Part shown: in pieces, positions 28,967 through 37,530 of the stretch
How positions within the stretch are numbered: position 1 is the stretch's first letter
Layout: every line of letters begins with the position of its first letter
Assembly: GCF_001466725.1 (NCBI RefSeq)
Contig: NZ_CP013650.1
Span: 2,232,001-2,296,000, forward strand
DNA length: 64,000 bases
From: Lacimicrobium alkaliphilum
Lineage (GTDB): Bacteria > Pseudomonadota > Gammaproteobacteria > Enterobacterales > Alteromonadaceae
Reading direction: 5' to 3'
Notes under the pieces: model-generated
The model's database searches: none
What the model saw: the letters and a program-made list of their open reading frames with translations, nothing else
What the model was told of the DNA's origin: nothing
Translations under genes and position numbers: made by a program

Positions 28967-31900
28967 TTATTCCTCAATTACTGCTAGCAGGGCCTGTAGC
29001 GGATGCTTAGGTTTAAAGCCCTCTATTCTAGCGGTTTGGCTACGGCATGAATAGCCTGTAGCCAGCACCTGGTGCGGCTGATATTCATTTATCGCCTGCT
29101 GCCAGCTCAGATTAAAAATACCCACAGAATGTTCGAGATGCGCTGTTTCATGGCCATAAGTACCGGCCATACCACAACAGCCCACCGACACCGGAGTCAG
29201 CTTTATTCCAGCACTGGCAAACAGTTGTTGCCATTGTTTCTCTGCACCGGGCAGCGCCGTTTTCTCTGTGCAATGGGCAAACAGTGCGTAGTCAGTCTCT
29301 GCCTTTTGTTTCACTTTGGGAAGCTCAAGACGCTGCAACCATTCATGCACCAGCAATACCTCAAAATCGCCCCGCTCTTTGCCAAGAACCTTGCTGTATT
29401 CATCACGGTAACAGAGCACCAGGGAGGGATCGATGCCCACCAGGGGAATGCCAAGCTGATTTACCTGGTTGAGGAATTCCGCAGAACTTCTCGCAGTGGC
29501 GGCAAACTCCTTCAAAAACCCCTTAACATGCTGCGGCTTACCATTAGGTTTAAAGGGCAAGACCACAGGTTTCAGCCCCAGTTTCTCCGCCAGTTTAACC
29601 AAATCGGCCACCACTTCGGCTTCATAAAAACTGGTAAAAGGATCCTGCACAATCAGCACATAGTGCTGACGCTCATCCTCACTTAAACGCTGCAGGGCTG
29701 GCAGATCAAATTTTGTGGCGGCAGGAATACGTCGGGTCAGCACTGGTGTGGATAACACCGGTGCATCCACATAGCCGATACGGGTTTTAAGCAGCCCTTT
29801 GACCGGTTTAAGGCCCATAATGCCATTTACCAGTGCAGGCATTCTCGCCAGCAGCGGCGCCATCTTTTCGATATTAGCCACCAGATAATCTTTCATGGGT
29901 CTGGCATAACGACTGTAATACAGACTTAAAAAGCGGGCACGAAACCCCGGCACATCGACATTCACCGGGCACTGACTGGCACAGGCTTTACAGGCCAGAC
30001 AGCCGTCCATGGCCTCCATCACCTGATGAGAGAAGTCGTCATTTTGCGATTTATCACCACTGTTTCGCAGACGCTTCCATAAAGATGGCGTTACCTGCGA
30101 TTGCTCCAACTGATTGATATCACTGCCCTGATTCGACAACAAGCGCAGCCATTCGCGCATCAGACCGGCCCGGCCTTTTGGGCTATGGCGCCGGTCGCGG
30201 GTGATCTTACTCGACGGACACATGGGTGAGGTGGTGTCATAATTAAAACACAGACCATTACCGTTACAACTCATGGCCGGTTCAAACGCCTCGCGCACTG
30301 CAACCGGGATTTGTCTGTCATAGCTGCCACGCTTGGTATCCCCTACCCTGACCAGAGATTCTTCAGAGCCAAAAGGCGTGCAGATTTTACCCGGGTTCAT
30401 TTTATTTAAGGGATCAAAGGCGCCTTTAATGTGCCGCAGCTCAGTAAATAATTCTTCACCAAAAAACGCCGGGCCGTATTCACTGCGATAACCCTTGCCG
30501 TGCTCACCCCACATCAGGCCGCCATATTTGGCCACCAGGGCCACCACCTGATCGGAAATTTCCTGCATCAGGTTTTCCTGCTGTGGGTCACAGAGATCCA
30601 GTGCCGGGCGCACATGCAACACGCCGGCATCCACATGGCCGAACATGCCGTAATTAAGGCCCTTGCTGTCAAGCAGTGCGCGGAACTCCATAATAAAATC
30701 TGCCAGCTTCTCCGGTGGCACCGCGGTATCCTCGGCAAAGGCCACCGGCTTTTGTTCACCTTTGGTTTTACCCAACAGGCCCACGGCCTTTTTTCGCATG
30801 GCATAGATTTTATTAATATGGGAAACGTCATCGGTAAGCTGATAGCCAATCACCCCGGCCCCGCCGTCTTCAATACAGTGATCCAGACGGGCACACAGGT
30901 TTTCCACCTTGGCGTCCATATCATCAGCATCTTCGCTGTTGTACTCCACCATATTCAGGCCCAGCAGTGTCTTATTCGGCACATCCTCGATCAGTTCGCT
31001 GACCGAATGCCAGATAATATCCTCTCTGGCAAGATTAAGGACTTTACTATCGACGGTTTCAACCGACGTGGCCTGTGCGGCTACCATTTCTGGTGCATGG
31101 CGCAGGGCCGATTCAAAGGAGTCATATTTTACGTTTACCAGGGTCTTGTACCTGGCAATAGGTGTTACATTGAGTTTAGCCTCTGCCACAAAGGCCAGCG
31201 AACCTTCAGAGCCTGTGATAACGCGGCTAAGGTCAAAGTGCTGCATCGACTCATCAAACACATGCTCAAGATCGTAGCCAGTCAGAAAACGGTTCAGACG
31301 CGGGAATTTAGCCAGGATCTGCTCACGTTTTTGCTCACAGCTCTGTAGTACCTGTTTAACCACTTTGCCAACAGGCGTGTTCTGATTAGCCTGTTCTCTG
31401 GCCTGTTCAATGGGTATGGGGTGAGTGTCCAGCAGGCTGCCATCAGCCAGCACAGATCGGAGGGAGAGCACATGATCACTGGTTTTACCGTACACCAGTG
31501 AGCCCTGCCCTGAGGCATCGGTATTGATCATACCGCCAATGGTGGCGCGGTTACTGGTGGAAAGATCCGGTGCAAAAAAGAACCCGTGCGGGCGCAGAAA
31601 GTCATTTAACTGGTCTTTGACCACGCCGGCCTCAACCTTTACCCAGCCCTGTTCGGCATTAAAATCCAGAATGCGGTTCATATACCGCGACAGATCCACC
31701 ACAATCCCGGAGGTCAGAGACTGACCATTGGTACCGGTACCGCCGCCGCGGGCCGAAAAGCGCACATCCCCATGCAACTCAGCCAACTGGCCAATACACT
31801 GCAGATCCTCGACACTGCGGGGAAATACCACCGCCTGTGGCAGTTTCTGATACACCGAGTTATCCGTTGCCACGGCCAGCCGGCTGGCATAACTGGTTTC

Positions 31901-32026
31901 AATATCACCACTAAAGCCTGCCGCTGGCAGTGCCTTCAGATAGTCCAGATAGTTTTTTTCAACTGATGACAGGGCGTCGACTCGGGGTAACATCGGCAAC
32001 TTTATGTTATTCAAAGTGGGCGGCAT
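28967..32026 (-). CDS. ydiJ: FAD/Fe-S D-2-hydroxyacid dehydrogenase YdiJ (probable D-2-hydroxyglutarate dehydrogenase)
   Basis: The 1019-residue length equals E. coli YdiJ (1018). The N-terminal FAD_binding_4 domain (about 40-270) has VVFPRSVEDLQCIGQLA and RGGGTGTNGQSLTSGIVVDLSR. An FAD-oxidase C-terminal domain follows to about 560, with HVDAGVLHVRPALD and WGEHGKGYRSEYGP. A ferredoxin-like region (about 600-720) contains GNGLCFNYD and CLACKACASQCPVNVDVP, and the last 200 residues carry a CCG-type motif (CCGMAGTYGHE). Work on the family supports D-2-hydroxyglutarate oxidation, relevant to SerA by-product clearance; that is inferred here. DUF4826 follows in the same operon. Confidence 0.92.
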   Translation of the reverse strand: MPPTLNNIKLPMLPRVDALSSVEKNYLDYLKALPAAGFSGDIETSYASRLAVATDNSVYQKLPQAVVFPRSVEDLQCIGQLAELHGDVRFSARGGGTGTNGQSLTSGIVVDLSRYMNRILDFNAEQGWVKVEAGVVKDQLNDFLRPHGFFFAPDLSTSNRATIGGMINTDASGQGSLVYGKTSDHVLSLRSVLADGSLLDTHPIPIEQAREQANQNTPVGKVVKQVLQSCEQKREQILAKFPRLNRFLTGYDLEHVFDESMQHFDLSRVITGSEGSLAFVAEAKLNVTPIARYKTLVNVKYDSFESALRHAPEMVAAQATSVETVDSKVLNLAREDIIWHSVSELIEDVPNKTLLGLNMVEYNSEDADDMDAKVENLCARLDHCIEDGGAGVIGYQLTDDVSHINKIYAMRKKAVGLLGKTKGEQKPVAFAEDTAVPPEKLADFIMEFRALLDSKGLNYGMFGHVDAGVLHVRPALDLCDPQQENLMQEISDQVVALVAKYGGLMWGEHGKGYRSEYGPAFFGEELFTELRHIKGAFDPLNKMNPGKICTPFGSEESLVRVGDTKRGSYDRQIPVAVREAFEPAMSCNGNGLCFNYDTTSPMCPSSKITRDRRHSPKGRAGLMREWLRLLSNQGSDINQLEQSQVTPSLWKRLRNSGDKSQNDDFSHQVMEAMDGCLACKACASQCPVNVDVPGFRARFLSLYYSRYARPMKDYLVANIEKMAPLLARMPALVNGIMGLKPVKGLLKTRIGYVDAPVLSTPVLTRRIPAATKFDLPALQRLSEDERQHYVLIVQDPFTSFYEAEVVADLVKLAEKLGLKPVVLPFKPNGKPQHVKGFLKEFAATARSSAEFLNQVNQLGIPLVGIDPSLVLCYRDEYSKVLGKERGDFEVLLVHEWLQRLELPKVKQKAETDYALFAHCTEKTALPGAEKQWQQLFASAGIKLTPVSVGCCGMAGTYGHETAHLEHSVGIFNLSWQQAINEYQPHQVLATGYSCRSQTARIEGFKPKHPLQALLAVIEE

Positions 32027-32158
32027 TATATCATAAGGAGTTGATTACGCATGATTTCAGTGCTGGGTTCTGCGGTGCTTTTTAGTCTGTTTTGACATCA
32101 GTTGTAACAGTTATGAGGGTGCATATGGATCAGGCTTTGGCTAAGGTTTAACCTGAAA

Positions 32159-32278
32159 CAGGTTCGGGAGATTGATAATGTTAAGAACACTGCGCATCAC
32201 CGTAGGCGCGCTCTTCACCAGGTTCGGGAGATTGATAATGTTAAGAACACTGCGCATCACCGTAGGCGCGCTCTTCAC
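32159..32278 (+). repeat. perfect 60-bp tandem duplication (two copies)
   Basis: Bases 32159-32218 and 32219-32278 are identical. The unit contains a GGGAG ribosome binding site, the ATG start and the first 13-14 codons of the downstream membrane-protein gene. Because 60 is a multiple of three, both starts are in frame with the same protein. The lack of any difference between copies indicates a very recent event or an assembly artefact. Confidence 0.97.
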
Positions 32279-32459
32279 TCTGGTGGGCGTTGTTTTTGCC
32301 ATCCTGCCCGGTTCCATCTTATTTTTACTCAGCGGTCTGGTATTACTGAGTATGGAATTCCCGAAAATTCGCAACGCACTGGGGCATTGCCAGAAAGCCA
32401 TGCAAACCAGCGCCCGAAAACTGGACCGCTACCTGCTCCAGCGGAAACTCAGCCGCTGA
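32178..32459 (+). CDS. small membrane protein, PGPGW/YbaN-like, with duplicated start region
   Basis: Read from the first ATG the protein has 93 residues; from the ATG at 32238 in the second repeat it has 73. Both have GGGAG seven bases upstream. The second start gives the more normal form: one or two helices (ITVGALFTLVGVVFAILPGSILFLLSGLVLLSMEF) followed by a basic tail with KLDRYLLQRKLSR. The ILPG...L.LLS.EF pattern resembles small PGPGW-type or YbaN-like membrane proteins; the match is loose. The longer form repeats the first helix half. It is divergent from ydiJ and upstream of tRNA-Val. Confidence 0.7.
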   Translation: MLRTLRITVGALFTRFGRLIMLRTLRITVGALFTLVGVVFAILPGSILFLLSGLVLLSMEFPKIRNALGHCQKAMQTSARKLDRYLLQRKLSR

Positions 32460-32499
32460 ACAGAATTGCAGCAGTTAAGCCGCCGGGGCGAAAAAGCAC

Positions 32500-32528
32500 T
32501 TGCACCGGATAAGCCCCATGGCTATTAT
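32500..32528 (+). promoter_or_regulatory. sigma70 promoter of tRNA-Val
   Basis: TTGCAC (-35, 32500-32505) and TATTAT (-10, 32523-32528) are separated by exactly 17 bp. The sequence after the -10 is GC-rich (ACGCGCCG), the discriminator type associated with stringent control of stable RNA genes. Transcription would start near 32535, about 36 bases before the mature tRNA. Confidence 0.8.
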
Positions 32529-32532
32529 ACGC

Positions 32533-32567
32533 GCCGTTTCCGGTAATCACCGAAAACGGCCTTTTAT
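32533..32567 (+). terminator. strong hairpin plus T-rich tract just upstream of tRNA-Val
   Basis: GCCGTTT-C-CGGT pairs with ACCG-A-AAACGGC around an AATC loop (11 pairs, one mismatch), followed by CTTTTATT. It has the shape of a terminator but begins almost exactly at the predicted tRNA transcription start. It may end read-through from the small membrane-protein gene, act as an attenuator of the tRNA, or serve as a processing signal in the precursor. Confidence 0.6.
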
Positions 32568-32570
32568 TGT

Positions 32571-32647
<77 letters not shown>

Positions 32648-32819
32648 CTCCCCTGATTCCCGATTGCTATCTGCACAAAACTACCACTCAGACTGATCGT
32701 TTCTTTAACACTTTACAGAGCAACTAATCTCAGCAGTTCAGTTCCGGGTCGTTACTCAGAATGCCTAAGACCAGCCGATGTGCCTGTCCTGCTCCGGATT
32801 TGCTCCCGAACTCGCAGGG

Positions 32820-33119
32820 TCATTGTTTGTTCCTTAAAGCCTGAGTCAGCTGTTCCTTATTCATCTTACTGCGATCCTTAATATTTCGTTCTCTGGCGAG
32901 GTTGTAAAGCTCCCGACGGGTTCTCTGTTCATACTCTTTGTTGGGATTACCCGTACCCTGAGACGTTTTGTTGGGCGTTCGGCCCTCTTCACGCCGCTGT
33001 TGGTTAACGGTTCTGGCAGCAACACGCTCGGCCTTGTCCTTGCTGGCACCGCGTTCGATCTCACTTTTTTTGATATGCTGGTACTGTCTTTCGTCTTTTT
33101 CGTTCCATACTTCTGGCAT
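32820..33119 (-). CDS. plasmid-stabilisation-like / Rho_N-type small basic protein
   Basis: The 99-residue, highly charged protein (MPEVWNEKDERQYQHIKKSE, then RGASKDKAERVAARTVNQQRREEGRTPN) ends in a SAP/Rho_N-like helix-turn segment with RRELYNLARERNIKDRSKMNKEQLTQALR. Similar chromosomal proteins are annotated as plasmid stabilisation protein, though no such function is demonstrated. The ATG at 33119 has GGAG eight bases upstream; the ATG at 33131 overlaps that site, so the shorter form is preferred. No partner gene is adjacent. Confidence 0.75.
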   Translation of the reverse strand: MPEVWNEKDERQYQHIKKSEIERGASKDKAERVAARTVNQQRREEGRTPNKTSQGTGNPNKEYEQRTRRELYNLARERNIKDRSKMNKEQLTQALRNKQ

Positions 33120-33215
33120 CAGGTTCTCCATTTTTGGTCTGTACTGAAGACAATATAACGCCGATGCATGTTTTTGTTAAAGGATCACAAAAGCCATTGA
33201 TAACAGCAGGCACAT

Positions 33216-33618
33216 TCAGCTTTCTTCAGACGGTAAGCCGGGTACTTTCTGGCCGACAGAGGCAACAATATCCTCTCCACTGCACTGCTTTTTGTTTTTC
33301 AGATTGGCCATGCTGCATTGCCCGGGCTCACTTTCCAGACAAAACTCAAATCGGGTCTGTACCTTTATTGGCTGACTGATAATTCCTTTTGGTAACCCGG
33401 ACCACTTCCAGCGTTTGACGACAGCCTTCTTTGCCCTGAATCGCTCTTTTAATCGGGTAACGGGGCGGAAAACGTTCAAGCTCCTGCCACTTTTCATCTA
33501 TTTGTCCCGGCTCAGCCGCAATCGAACTGGCCGAAGGAGAAGCTGACGAAGGTGCTGGAGTATTAGTGCACCCTGCAATCCATACCAGGCCAAATATTGC
33601 TGTTGTTATCTGTCGCAT
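33216..33618 (-). pseudogene. decayed lipoprotein with TonB C-terminal-like domain
   Basis: The reading frame from 33618 encodes a lipoprotein signal (MRQITTAIFGLVWIAGC, lipobox IAGC) and then FPPRYPIKRAIQGKEGC, the start of a TonB-like C-terminal domain. In the next frame the end of the same domain continues: KRWKWSGLPKGI, QPIKVQTRFEFC and a tail to the TGA at 33216. The frames switch at about 33418-33435. In intact family members some 30-40 residues separate GxEGC from the WKW motif, so a deletion of roughly 100 bases together with a frame change explains the sequence. The first frame alone would give a truncated 90-residue product. Confidence 0.75.
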
Positions 33619-33911
33619 TGTTTTTCGTCCTTGTAAACCAGGGAAATAGCGATCTGAAAGCCCAATCAGGCCTGAGATCAGATTGCTCAGCCGAGCAATT
33701 TTCCTGCTGATTAAAAAGCCAAAGGCTTAATCCTATACGCCAGTTGCACAAACGCTTCACTTAACTGGCCGGTTTCTGCCAGTACTTTTTACTATTGACG
33801 ATCCGAGCGATATAAGAATGTTATTAGAGTTCTAAGCCCGGCATACCAAATCAGCTTTCGCTCAGGCACAATCCTTTGATAAATAACGGGATATAACAGG
33901 AGAGTCCAATT
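33619..33911. other. 293-bp intergenic region upstream of metY
   Basis: It holds an inverted repeat near 33713-33732 (AAGCC/GGCTT with flanking TTAATC symmetry) and AT-rich sequence. I see no MetJ box (AGACGTCT), no SAM riboswitch core and no convincing promoter pair; TTGACG near 33794 has only a weak -10. A frame of 65 codons on the minus strand has no ribosome binding site or recognisable content. Confidence 0.4.
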
Positions 33912-35183
33912 ATGAAACTTGAGTCACTGGCGCTTCACCACGGCTATGAATCTGAGCCGACCACTAAGTCAGCCGCGGTTCCCATTTATCAGACCACTTC
34001 TTACACATTTGATGACACTCAGCACGGTGCAGACCTGTTTGACCTTAAGGTACAGGGCAACATCTACACTCGCATTATGAACCCCACTACTGCGGTTCTT
34101 GAGCAGCGTTTAGCGCAGATGGAAGGGGGTATCGGCGGGTTGGCAGTCGCCTCTGGCATGGCCGCCATTACCTATTCGATTCAGGCCATTGCCAGTGCCG
34201 GTGATAATATTCTTAGCACCAGCCAGTTATACGGCGGCACTTATAATCTGTTTGCCCATACCTTTCCCAGACAAGGCATTGAGGTAAGGATGATCTCCCA
34301 TGATGATTACGCCGGTTTTGAAGCCGCAATCGATGACAACACCAAAGCCATTTTCTGTGAATCTATTGGCAACCCTGCGGGTAATGTAGTTGATATTGTC
34401 AGACTTTCAGAGATCGCCCATCGCCATGGCATTCCTCTGATCGTCGATAATACCGTGGCGACGCCTTATTTATGCCGCCCTTTCGATCTTGGCGCAGATA
34501 TTGTCGTACATTCACTAACCAAATATATCGGCGGGCACGGCACCACGGTCGGGGGGATGATCATTGACTCAGGAAACTTTGACTGGAAAGCCAATGCCAG
34601 CCGTTTCGCTGTGCTCAATGAACCCGACCCTTCCTATCATGGTGTCGTTTATACCGAAGCACTGGGAGCGGCGGCATACATAGGGCGCTGCCGTGTGGTC
34701 CCTTTGCGCAATACCGGCTCAGCGCTGTCACCCCATAGTGCATTTTTATTACTGCAGGGGCTGGAAACGCTGGGACTGCGTATGGAACGCCATTGTGAAA
34801 ATGCGGAGAAAGTTGCCGCTTTTTTGCAAGGTCACAACAAAGTTGCCTGGGTAAACTATGCTGCCCTGCCAGACAGCCCATATCACGACATCGCTCAGAA
34901 AGTCACAGGTGGCAAAGCGTCCGGCATCATCAGCTTTGGCATTAAAGGCGGCCGTGATGCAGGCGGACGTTTTATTGATGCATTACAAATGATCCTGCGT
35001 CTGGTCAATATAGGCGATGCAAAATCCCTGGCTTGTCATCCGGCTACCACCACTCACCGTCAGCTCAATGCACAAGAGCTGAAAAAAGCAGGTGCCAGTG
35101 AGGATATGGTGCGTATATCAGTGGGTATCGAACATATTGATGACATTATTGCCGATATCAGCCAGGCGCTGGAAAAAGCCTGA
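33912..35183 (+). CDS. metY: O-acetylhomoserine aminocarboxypropyltransferase (sulfhydrylase)
   Basis: The 423-residue PLP enzyme of the Cys/Met metabolism family has [26 protein letters not shown], the [20 protein letters not shown] substrate region, and the PLP lysine in [12 protein letters not shown]. The long form and the DLFDLK insertion indicate MetY, not MetB or MetC. It makes homocysteine from O-acetylhomoserine and sulfide. AGGAG lies eight bases before the ATG. It stands alone and is convergent with the patatin gene. Confidence 0.95.
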   Translation: MKLESLALHHGYESEPTTKSAAVPIYQTTSYTFDDTQHGADLFDLKVQGNIYTRIMNPTTAVLEQRLAQMEGGIGGLAVASGMAAITYSIQAIASAGDNILSTSQLYGGTYNLFAHTFPRQGIEVRMISHDDYAGFEAAIDDNTKAIFCESIGNPAGNVVDIVRLSEIAHRHGIPLIVDNTVATPYLCRPFDLGADIVVHSLTKYIGGHGTTVGGMIIDSGNFDWKANASRFAVLNEPDPSYHGVVYTEALGAAAYIGRCRVVPLRNTGSALSPHSAFLLLQGLETLGLRMERHCENAEKVAAFLQGHNKVAWVNYAALPDSPYHDIAQKVTGGKASGIISFGIKGGRDAGGRFIDALQMILRLVNIGDAKSLACHPATTTHRQLNAQELKKAGASEDMVRISVGIEHIDDIIADISQALEKA

Positions 35184-35219
35184 CTCTGGAATAAAGCCGC
35201 ACCACGGTTTGTGGATTGA

Positions 35220-36284
35220 CTAGAATGCCAGCGGCTTTATTTTCTCCGCCACATCAGGGTCTTGTGCCAGCTGTATAAAGGCCTCGCCAAGGCGGTCAGA
35301 TTCTCTGATCACCTTTTGCCAATATGGAATGCGTTGCTGTGGAGTCATAGTCTCAAAGTCTTTTCGGTCCGGAATTTTGCCGTAAGGCAGTGATGATACA
35401 AACTTATCCGAGGGCACCAGCATCAGGGTGTTGGCATAGCTTTTTGCACCAGGCATGCGGGATTTAAGGTTTTTATCAAACCAACCGGGCACCGGCTTTT
35501 TATAAAAATGTGGATAAAACACCAGCCCGGGTTTAGGGCCAAACTGCAAATCAAAATGGTAGTCTATGATGCCGCCGTCACGGTACATGCCTGGCGGTGC
35601 ACCGGGGATGTTTTTTACCCCTTCGAGCACCACAGGAATCGACCCTGAGGCCAGCAATGCGGACTTAAGGTTCGCTTCTGACAGCGCCACGCTATAGCTA
35701 GGCATACCGTGTGGGTCAGTAATACTTAGCTGCGCATCAGGGGCCGAAAAAATATAGCGCTGATAAAAACGACCAAGATGTTTACGTTTTATCAGGTTAG
35801 CACCGGCACTGGCGAGTAAGCCGCCAAGCTGAAAAGGCTTAGACTCCAGCGCAGTGGCGCCGCGACAGCGGGCCACAATAAAATGGGCCTGAATGGCCGG
35901 ATTGTGCAGTATTTCATGTATGCCATTCTCTCCCAGCACAACATTAAGCAGTTCCCTGCCCTTGTCGGAAATTTCCCGGGCATCGGGTTTATCTGAGTAC
36001 ACCGTCTGTGAATAACATTCTGCCAGCCGGTTTAAGGCAGCAAGCGGGTTCTGCTGGGCAAAACAGGCAAAACGAAAGGCTCCGGCAGAGGAGCCTATGG
36101 CCTGTAATGGCGTTTCACGATTAGTGAAAAACTCAGAAAACACCACCCGGTCAAGCCCGGCCAGCACAAACCATTTGGGGCCGCCTGAGGCCCCCAAAGC
36201 ATAGTCAAACAGCTGTTGTTTTAATCCCTGCTCGCGAATTGCTTTTAAGGCATTGGGCCCTGCATATAACTCCAGATCAGCCAT
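35220..36284 (-). CDS. patatin-like phospholipase
   Basis: The 354-residue protein has the patatin oxyanion loop GASGGPKW (31-38), the nucleophile elbow G64-S-S66-A-G68, and the second catalytic residue in YRDGGIIDYHFD (DGG motif). No signal peptide is present, so it is expected in the cytoplasm or at the inner membrane face, or secreted by other means. Lipid acyl hydrolase activity is inferred from the family. A strong AGGAG site precedes the ATG. Confidence 0.9.
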   Translation of the reverse strand: MADLELYAGPNALKAIREQGLKQQLFDYALGASGGPKWFVLAGLDRVVFSEFFTNRETPLQAIGSSAGAFRFACFAQQNPLAALNRLAECYSQTVYSDKPDAREISDKGRELLNVVLGENGIHEILHNPAIQAHFIVARCRGATALESKPFQLGGLLASAGANLIKRKHLGRFYQRYIFSAPDAQLSITDPHGMPSYSVALSEANLKSALLASGSIPVVLEGVKNIPGAPPGMYRDGGIIDYHFDLQFGPKPGLVFYPHFYKKPVPGWFDKNLKSRMPGAKSYANTLMLVPSDKFVSSLPYGKIPDRKDFETMTPQQRIPYWQKVIRESDRLGEAFIQLAQDPDVAEKIKPLAF

Positions 36285-36459
36285 TTATTCTCCTGCACGA
36301 CTTAGTTGCGGGCTGGATTATACAAAAAACCAGCGATAAGTTTGTCCAATATGCACACAAACTTTGATCACTTTTCAGCTGTTGGGGAAAAACCGTACAC
36401 CGGGTTATTCTTCATTTTAAACATGAACTTAGAGCACTTATAAAGAGTACTTAACAAGG

Positions 36460-36499
36460 TTATCCACAGATAGTGTGGATATGTAGAAAACTATTCACA
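36460..36499. promoter_or_regulatory. cluster of DnaA-box-like sites upstream of the EIIA-like gene
   Basis: TTATCCACA at 36460-36468 matches the DnaA box consensus exactly. TGTGGATAT at 36474-36482 is an inverted box with one mismatch, and CTATTCACA at 36491-36499 another with one mismatch. They fall in an AT-rich gap between the divergent patatin and EIIA-like genes. They may be regulatory or DnaA-titration sites; there is no other evidence of an origin. Confidence 0.5.
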
Positions 36500-36541
36500 G
36501 CTGCGGTTATACTGGGGCCAATCTTTACAAACAGTAAACTT

Positions 36542-37060
36542 ATGACACTGCCACCTCCTTTTTCCTTGTCCATTTCTGCCCAGCGCGCCGAAGACTGCAG
36601 GGTTACCTTGCCTGTACCGGCGCCTGTAAGCGGTAAGGTTGAGCCCATGGCACAGGTGCCCTCTGCACTGGTAACAAGCGGGCTGCTCGGTGCCGGCGTG
36701 GCTATCTCACCCACGGGTCATACTGTGCTGGCGCCATTTTCCGGTACGGTGGTGTCTGTCAGTTCCACTAAAGAACAAATACGCCTTAAGAGCCGTCAGG
36801 GGCTGGAGCTGTTAATTCAGGTTGGGCTCAACAGCCATAAGATGATGTCTGAAGGTTTTAAATCCCATATCAAAGCCGGGGATAAGATTACCCAGGGGCA
36901 ACTGTTGATGGAGTTTGATCTGCGTAAACTCCGCCTTGGCTGCACCTGTCCTTTATGCCTGGTGCTGGTGCCGGTATTACCACGCCTGAAACATATTCAG
37001 GGCCATTACCACAGCCTGATGGCCGGTGAGGAGCCCTGTATGACATTGTTTTTAAGCTGA
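36542..37060 (+). CDS. EIIA-Glc-like protein lacking both active-site histidines
   Basis: The 172-residue protein follows the EIIA-Glc fold: PVSGKVEPMAQVPSALVTSGLLGAGVAISPTGHTVLAPFSGTV in short overlapping blocks, then GLELLIQVGLNSHK, MSEGFKSHIKAGDKI and LLMEFDL. In E. coli EIIA-Glc, His90 (phosphorylated) lies in ELFVHFGID and His75 supports it. Aligned here they are Gln93 and Glu78, so phosphotransfer should be impossible. A Cys-x-Cys-x-x-Cys motif (CTCPLC, 134-139) follows. A binding or regulatory role is inferred. I chose the ATG at 36542; a longer frame runs from 36473 through the DnaA-box-like region. No PTS gene is adjacent. Confidence 0.75.
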   Translation: MTLPPPFSLSISAQRAEDCRVTLPVPAPVSGKVEPMAQVPSALVTSGLLGAGVAISPTGHTVLAPFSGTVVSVSSTKEQIRLKSRQGLELLIQVGLNSHKMMSEGFKSHIKAGDKITQGQLLMEFDLRKLRLGCTCPLCLVLVPVLPRLKHIQGHYHSLMAGEEPCMTLFLS

Positions 37061-37170
37061 AGGATGTGGATTTAACATCGGCCTGTGCATAGCTTATAGC
37101 CCGGTTATATCGAACTCAGGTTTAAAATCGGCTAAGCTGTACAGCCCGTTAAACTGACTCAAATTAGACT

Positions 37171-37530
37171 ATGACCACGCTGTACGGTATTAAAAATTGC
37201 GACACCATCAAAAAAGCCCGCAAATGGCTGGAACAACATAATATTCCCTTTACCTTTCACGATTACAGAACTGACGGCCTCGACACAGCCTGGCTGGCTG
37301 AACGCATTGACGAGCTTGGCATTGAGGCACTGGTGAATAAACGGGGCACCACCTACCGCCAGCTTGGTGAAGCACAGAAAGTCGCCATTGAAAATCAGAA
37401 CAAACAAGAAACCCTAGAGCTACTGATCGCAATGCCCGCCATGATTAAACGCCCGCTGCTGCGCTATCAGGATAAGTCTTATCTGGGTTTTAAAGCCGAT
37501 CAGTACGCGAGCCTGTTCAATGCAAACTGA
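37171..37530 (+). CDS. yffB: ArsC/Spx-family protein YffB
   Basis: The 119-residue thioredoxin-fold protein begins [20 protein letters not shown], with the single conserved Cys of the family, and contains [10 protein letters not shown] and MIKRPLL. YffB is the usual partner of dapE in gammaproteobacteria; here its end overlaps dapE by 11 bases. True arsenate reduction is unlikely; glutathione-related function has been proposed for the family. Confidence 0.92.
   Translation: MTTLYGIKNCDTIKKARKWLEQHNIPFTFHDYRTDGLDTAWLAERIDELGIEALVNKRGTTYRQLGEAQKVAIENQNKQETLELLIAMPAMIKRPLLRYQDKSYLGFKADQYASLFNAN

Noticed and set aside
30500..31348. Plus-strand open frame of 282 codons
   Set aside because: It lies wholly opposite ydiJ, whose FAD and Fe-S motifs are intact; the sequence shows no family features.
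33619..33911. SAM riboswitch or MetJ site before metY
   Set aside because: No conserved riboswitch core or AGACGTCT-type boxes could be identified by eye.
36473..36541. Longer N-terminus for the EIIA-like protein
   Set aside because: It would run through the DnaA-box-like cluster, lacks family similarity, and the ATG at 36542 gives a normal length.
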